Assembly (NCBI GenBank): GCA_004562395.1
Contig: SFQY01000038.1
Span: 1 to 18,705, forward strand
DNA length: 18,705 nucleotides
Direction of reading: 5' to 3'
DNA from: a bacterium
GTDB lineage: Bacteria; Bacillota; Clostridia; Oscillospirales; Oscillospiraceae
Made by a program: the position numbers and the translations under genes. Shown here piece after piece: positions 16,112 to 18,705 of the stretch. The stretch's first letter is position 1; every line of letters starts with the position of its first letter. Under the pieces are notes generated by a model that was given only the letters and a program-made list of their open reading frames with translations, did not search any database and had not been told where the DNA came from.

Positions 16112-16459
16112 ATGAACATCCACTATATCCGTTCAGGTGACTACTACATTCCAGACCTGACGCTGCCGGAAGAACCCCGTCCCATGGGCAAGTGGGGGCG
16201 GATGCACCGGGAGTACCTGAGAGAGCATAAGCCGATTCAGTACAACTGTCTGCTCCTGTCCGGCAAGCTGTGGACTTACCTAGCAGACCTGAATGAGCAG
16301 GCACAGGACAGGCTGGAGCGGATGATCGAGCAGATGAAAGTTTCTGAAGGAATCACGGAAGCGCTGAAAGCCAGTAACCCAATGGCTTGGGTTGGTGCCA
16401 TGAATAATATCCGCGCCAGAGCCGAGGAGATCATCCGAGAGGAGTTGATCTTTATATGA
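16112..16459 (+). CDS. TnpV family transposon-encoded protein
   Basis: The 115-residue protein has the TnpV pattern: an N-terminal aromatic stretch IPDLTLPEEPRPMGKWGRMHREYLREHKPIQYN, LLLSGKLWTYLADLNEQAQDRLERMIEQM, and the C-terminal MAWVGAMNNIRARAEEIIREELIFI. TnpV proteins are small accessory proteins associated with Tn4551-like and other Clostridia/Bacteroides mobile elements; their biochemical role is not settled. AAGGAGG (16098-16104) supports the ATG. No transposase or recombinase accompanies it here, so it marks a remnant or passenger segment of a mobile element. Its stop overlaps the next gene by four bases (ATGA), which indicates coupled translation. The GC content is lower than in the core genes upstream. 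Confidence 0.85.
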   Translation: MNIHYIRSGDYYIPDLTLPEEPRPMGKWGRMHREYLREHKPIQYNCLLLSGKLWTYLADLNEQAQDRLERMIEQMKVSEGITEALKASNPMAWVGAMNNIRARAEEIIREELIFI

Positions 16460-16761
16460 ATATGGAAGAATACCTCCGGGCACTGGAAACCTATGTATCT
16501 TCCCGCAAGCTGAATCTGGGAGATGGCGAATCTGTCTTGTCTCTGCTCTATGAGGCATACGGTGATATCAACCCGATGTACGATGACCAAATAAAGGCAG
16601 ATTTTGCAGAACTGTACCGGACATTAAACGGAACGCCCCTGCAGGAAATGGACTGGATTATCAATCCCGTCTGCGCCCTATGCCGGGACCATGAGCGGAA
16701 TGGATTTTTGCACGGCGTGCAACTGGGGGCGCAAGTGGTACAGGAAATACAGAGTGTTTAA
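16456..16761 (+). CDS. Small hypothetical protein translationally coupled to tnpV-like gene (DUF6809-like?)
   Basis: The product has 101 residues, is acidic and helical, and has no signal peptide or membrane helix. Its C-terminus (CRDHERNGFLHGVQLGAQVVQEI) resembles the end of DUF6809-type proteins that accompany TnpV genes, but I cannot confirm this without a search. The start ATG at 16456 overlaps the previous stop; an ATG two codons later at 16462 is equally possible. The preceding purine-rich AGAGGAG (16439-16445) is the only nearby ribosome binding site. A terminator closes the two-gene unit. The function is unknown; a role in element maintenance is a guess from the context. Confidence 0.7.
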   Translation: MNMEEYLRALETYVSSRKLNLGDGESVLSLLYEAYGDINPMYDDQIKADFAELYRTLNGTPLQEMDWIINPVCALCRDHERNGFLHGVQLGAQVVQEIQSV

Positions 16762-16778
16762 TAATCCCTTTATTCGTT

Positions 16779-16806
16779 GCCCCGGCTCGAAAGTCGGGGC
16801 ATTTTT
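16779..16806 (+). terminator. Terminator of the TnpV unit
   Basis: GCCCCGGCT (16779-16787) pairs with AGTCGGGGC (16792-16800) with one G-T pair and loop CGAA, followed by ATTTTT. It starts 17 bases after the stop codon. Confidence 0.88.
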
Positions 16807-16876
16807 GATTTCGTGACCGCAAATGGGAGCCAGATTTTATACGGAATAGAATATTTTCGGATTATCTTCATTGCGT

Positions 16877-16904
16877 TTGTTGGAAAATGGTGTTATGCTA
16901 TAAG
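16877..16904 (+). promoter_or_regulatory. Likely promoter of the TetR-type gene
   Basis: TTGTTG (16877-16882) and an extended -10 TGCTATAAG (16896-16904) have a 16-base spacer and lie 36 bases before the ATG. Confidence 0.55.
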
Positions 16905-16939
16905 TGTTGCAAAACGCTGGCAGAAAAGGAGAATACTGT

Positions 16940-17416
16940 ATGGCAAATTTTACGAAGAAGGCAATCCGGGATTCTTTTGTGAAGCTGCTGAACGAAAAAC
17001 CCATCAGTCAAATTACCGTTAAGGACATTGTGGAGGACTGCGGGGTGAACCGCAATACCTTTTATTACTACTATCAGGATCTGCCCCAACTGATGGAAAA
17101 TATAGTGAACGAGGATGCGGAGCGGATTATCCGGGAGCATCCTACCATCGATTCCCTGGACGATTGTATCAATGCAGCACTGGAATTTGCTCTGGCCAAT
17201 CGGGAAGCGGTGCTTCATATCTATCATTCCGTCAACCGAGACATTTATGAGCAATACCAATGGCGGGTCTGTACTTATGTGGTCAGGGCGTATGTAGACG
17301 GCGTTCTGGGCAACCGAAAAATGACATCTGAGGATTATACCACCGTTGTAGATTATCTGAAATGTGTCAGCTTCGGTATGATCATGGGCTGGCTGGAAAC
17401 CGGTATGAACCCGTGA
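16940..17416 (+). CDS. TetR/AcrR family transcriptional regulator, short C-terminus
   Basis: The 158-residue protein has a TetR-type N-terminal helix-turn-helix: KKAIRDSFVKLLNEKPISQITVKDIVEDCGVNRNTFYYYYQDLPQLMENI (residues about 4-54), with the recognition helix in GVNRNTFYYYY. The C-terminal ligand-binding region resembles the DhaS-like (TetR_C) type with LHIYHSVNRDIYEQYQ and ends abruptly at MGWLETGMNP. Homologues usually continue for some 15-25 residues past this point, so the gene may be slightly truncated. AAAAGGAGAA (16924-16933) supports the ATG at 16940; the in-frame TTG at 16904 overlaps the promoter. A natural target would be the downstream hydrolase gene or its own promoter, but no shared operator was identified. 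Confidence 0.85.
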   Translation: MANFTKKAIRDSFVKLLNEKPISQITVKDIVEDCGVNRNTFYYYYQDLPQLMENIVNEDAERIIREHPTIDSLDDCINAALEFALANREAVLHIYHSVNRDIYEQYQWRVCTYVVRAYVDGVLGNRKMTSEDYTTVVDYLKCVSFGMIMGWLETGMNP

Positions 17417-17446
17417 CCGTTGTGAGAAAATGCGGTCATAGTCTTT

Positions 17447-17506
17447 AGGCAAGCCTACCCCCTGTGTCTGAATTTCAGACACAGGGGATATTTTGTCTGT
17501 GGAAAG
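17447..17506. repeat. Direct repeat copy 1 with perfect 12-bp hairpin
   Basis: This ~60-base unit recurs at 18561-18622. Its core stem is CCCCTGTGTCTG (17459-17470) paired with CAGACACAGGGG (17476-17487), followed by ATATTTTG. It lies 30 bases after the TetR-type stop and can act as that gene's terminator. It is also the start of a leader that continues to the hydrolase gene: the sequence after it (GATAATATGG then TAACAAAA, 17522-17540) resembles the corresponding region after copy 2. Confidence 0.8.
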
Positions 17507-17585
17507 TTTTTGAAAATGATTGATAATATGGTAACAAAATCCGAGTGGATGTTTTTCTTCGCTCTTATAACGAAAAGGAGGCAAC

Positions 17586-18515
17586 ATGAGAATCGAAAAA
17601 ATACTTTCTGAGTTTGACGGACTGGGGCTGGAAATCGCAGTGATTGTGCCAGAGGGGAATCCCAAAGGCGTTATTCAGTTTTCCCATGGTATGGCTGAAC
17701 ACAAGGAGAGATACTACGACTTCATGAATTATCTTTCCGATCATGGATATGTGTGTGTTATTCATGACCATCGTGGACATGGTGGAAGTGTGGAAAAGGC
17801 AGAGGATTATGGCTTTTTCTATACCGAGAATGAACAGGCAATCATTGAGGATCTGCATACCGTTACAAAGTATATTAAACATATCTATTCTGGCCTTCCT
17901 GTATTTCTGTTTAGTCACAGCATGGGTACGCTTGTTGCCCGGGGTTATCTGAAAAGATATGATTCGGAAATTGACAAAGTTGTTCTGTGCGGTCCGCCGA
18001 CCTATAATGCGGCAGCGGGGCTTGGTCTGCTTCTGGCCAGGCTTTCAAAACCCTTCATTAAGGAAAAGGCTCCGAATAAAATGTTGAATGCTATGGCCTT
18101 TTCGCAGTTTAATGCCGGAAATTCGATTCCGAATGGCTGGCTCTCAGAAAACCAAGCCAATGTTGCACAATACAACCAAGATCCGAAATGTGGGTTTATC
18201 TTTACCACAAATGGGTTTGTCAACCTTTTGAGGCTGCAAAAAGCGGCTTTTGAGAAAAGAAACTGGCATGTAAGCAACCCACATTTGCCAATTCTTGTCA
18301 TTGCCGGTGAGGAAGACCCGGTTATTCGATCAAGAAAGCGATTTGAACAGCTAATCGCTTTTTTATCGGAGCTGGGCTATACAAATATCAGCAGCAAACT
18401 GTATGAACATATGCGTCATGAGATACTCAACGAAGAGAAAAAGCTGGATGTATATAAAGATATTTTGCTTTTTTATGATGAATTCCAGCATACAACTTCA
18501 TATTCCCAGGTATAA
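17586..18515 (+). CDS. Alpha/beta hydrolase, monoacylglycerol lipase/serine aminopeptidase S33-like
   Basis: The 309-residue soluble protein has the Hydrolase_4 fold. VIQFSHGMAEHKERYYDF forms the oxyanion-side strand and turn. YVCVIHDHRGHGGS follows. The nucleophile elbow is SHSMG with Ser112. The acid is Asp244 in GEEDPVI. The base is His278 in HMRHEILNE. Family members cleave monoacylglycerols, lysophospholipids or related esters; the real substrate is unknown. The nucleophile elbow has Ser110 where Gly is usual (GHSMG). No signal peptide is seen, so it is probably cytoplasmic. AAAAGGAGG (17573-17581) supports the ATG. It has a terminator of its own and lies between two direct repeats. Codon use is more AT-rich than in the core genes. 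Confidence 0.9.
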   Translation: MRIEKILSEFDGLGLEIAVIVPEGNPKGVIQFSHGMAEHKERYYDFMNYLSDHGYVCVIHDHRGHGGSVEKAEDYGFFYTENEQAIIEDLHTVTKYIKHIYSGLPVFLFSHSMGTLVARGYLKRYDSEIDKVVLCGPPTYNAAAGLGLLLARLSKPFIKEKAPNKMLNAMAFSQFNAGNSIPNGWLSENQANVAQYNQDPKCGFIFTTNGFVNLLRLQKAAFEKRNWHVSNPHLPILVIAGEEDPVIRSRKRFEQLIAFLSELGYTNISSKLYEHMRHEILNEEKKLDVYKDILLFYDEFQHTTSYSQV

Positions 18516-18540
18516 GCAGGACTTCGGTCCTGCTTTTTTT
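18516..18540 (+). terminator. Terminator of the hydrolase gene
   Basis: GCAGGAC (18516-18522) and GTCCTGC (18527-18533) form a stem capped by a TTCG tetraloop and followed by seven T. It starts right after the stop codon. Confidence 0.95.
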
Positions 18541-18560
18541 GCGATACGAGTCAAAAAACC

Positions 18561-18622
18561 AGGCAAACCTACCCCTTGTGTCTGAATTTCAGGCATAGGG
18601 GGCATCTCTGTCCATAGGAAAG
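18561..18622. repeat. Direct repeat copy 2 with G-U-containing hairpin
   Basis: It is homologous to 17447-17506. The stem CCCTTGTGTCTG (18573-18584) pairs with CAGGCATAGGGG (18590-18601). Relative to copy 1, three pairs have become G-U pairs, and no pair is lost. It is followed by a -10-like TATAAT (18638-18643). Confidence 0.78.
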
Positions 18623-18637
18623 GAAGAATCTTCCCGA

Positions 18638-18643
18638 TATAAT
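18638..18643 (+). promoter_or_regulatory. Possible -10 box of a gene starting at the window end
   Basis: TATAAT matches the consensus and lies in the leader of the gene that starts at the window edge. The expected -35 position has no good match, so this is weak. Confidence 0.4.
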
Positions 18644-18692
18644 GAGGGCGTAAACAAAAAAACACCTCTCAAATAGAGGATGCCAATATAAC

Positions 18693-18705
18693 AAGGAGGA
18701 AAAAT
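18693..18705 (+). promoter_or_regulatory. Ribosome binding site of a gene that begins at the window edge
   Basis: AAGGAGG (18693-18699) is followed by A residues and an AT at 18704-18705, which is probably the first two bases of an ATG. The gene itself is outside the window. A short hairpin, CCTCT/AGAGG (18665-18669, 18675-18679), lies in its leader. Confidence 0.65.

Overview
The window looks like a chromosomal segment from a moderately high-GC anaerobic Firmicute of class Clostridia, most likely an Oscillospiraceae-like gut bacterium. The evidence is strong AGGAGG-type ribosome binding sites, frequent TTG starts, clostridial protein families (pyruvate phosphate dikinase, Asp23/FakA pair, DUF5685 plus J-domain pair, BspA-like repeat protein, TnpV) and dispersed palindromic repeats. 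All 14 supported genes lie on the + strand. Species-level placement is not possible from the sequence alone.

Layout. Bases 1-98 are the right end of a palindromic repeat. Bases 99-742 are non-coding and hold a dense DnaA-box cluster (357-478) that resembles a replication origin or DnaA-binding locus. Next come rpsT (ribosomal protein S20) with its own promoter and terminator, then recG, a secreted BspA-like surface protein and a MATE exporter, closed by a terminator at 5784-5817. A 176-bp palindromic element with perfect 16-bp ends follows. Then come gpmI (glycolysis), an Asp23/Gls24 protein and fakA (fatty acid kinase ATP-binding subunit). Bases 9916-10413 are a repeat-packed intergenic region with two elements. 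They precede a YihY/BrkB membrane protein, a DUF5685 protein and an overlapping J-domain protein with a cysteine-rich tail. ppdK follows with a clear promoter and terminator.

From about 16050 to the end the DNA is more AT-rich and looks accessory: a TnpV-type transposon-associated gene overlapping a second small gene, a TetR-type regulator, and an alpha/beta hydrolase. The hydrolase is bracketed by two ~60-bp direct repeats carrying the same hairpin. The last bases hold a ribosome binding site for a gene whose ATG spans the window end.

Functionally, gpmI and ppdK are both lower-glycolysis enzymes (3-phosphoglycerate to 2-phosphoglycerate; phosphoenolpyruvate and pyruvate interconversion), although ppdK is separately transcribed. 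fakA activates exogenous fatty acids for phospholipid synthesis, but no fakB partner is in the window. The most interesting unexplained items are the DnaA-box cluster away from dnaA, the family of repeats that share terminal sequence but differ inside, the DUF5685/J-domain pair with its prenyl-synthase-like aspartate motifs, and the hairpin repeats around the hydrolase.
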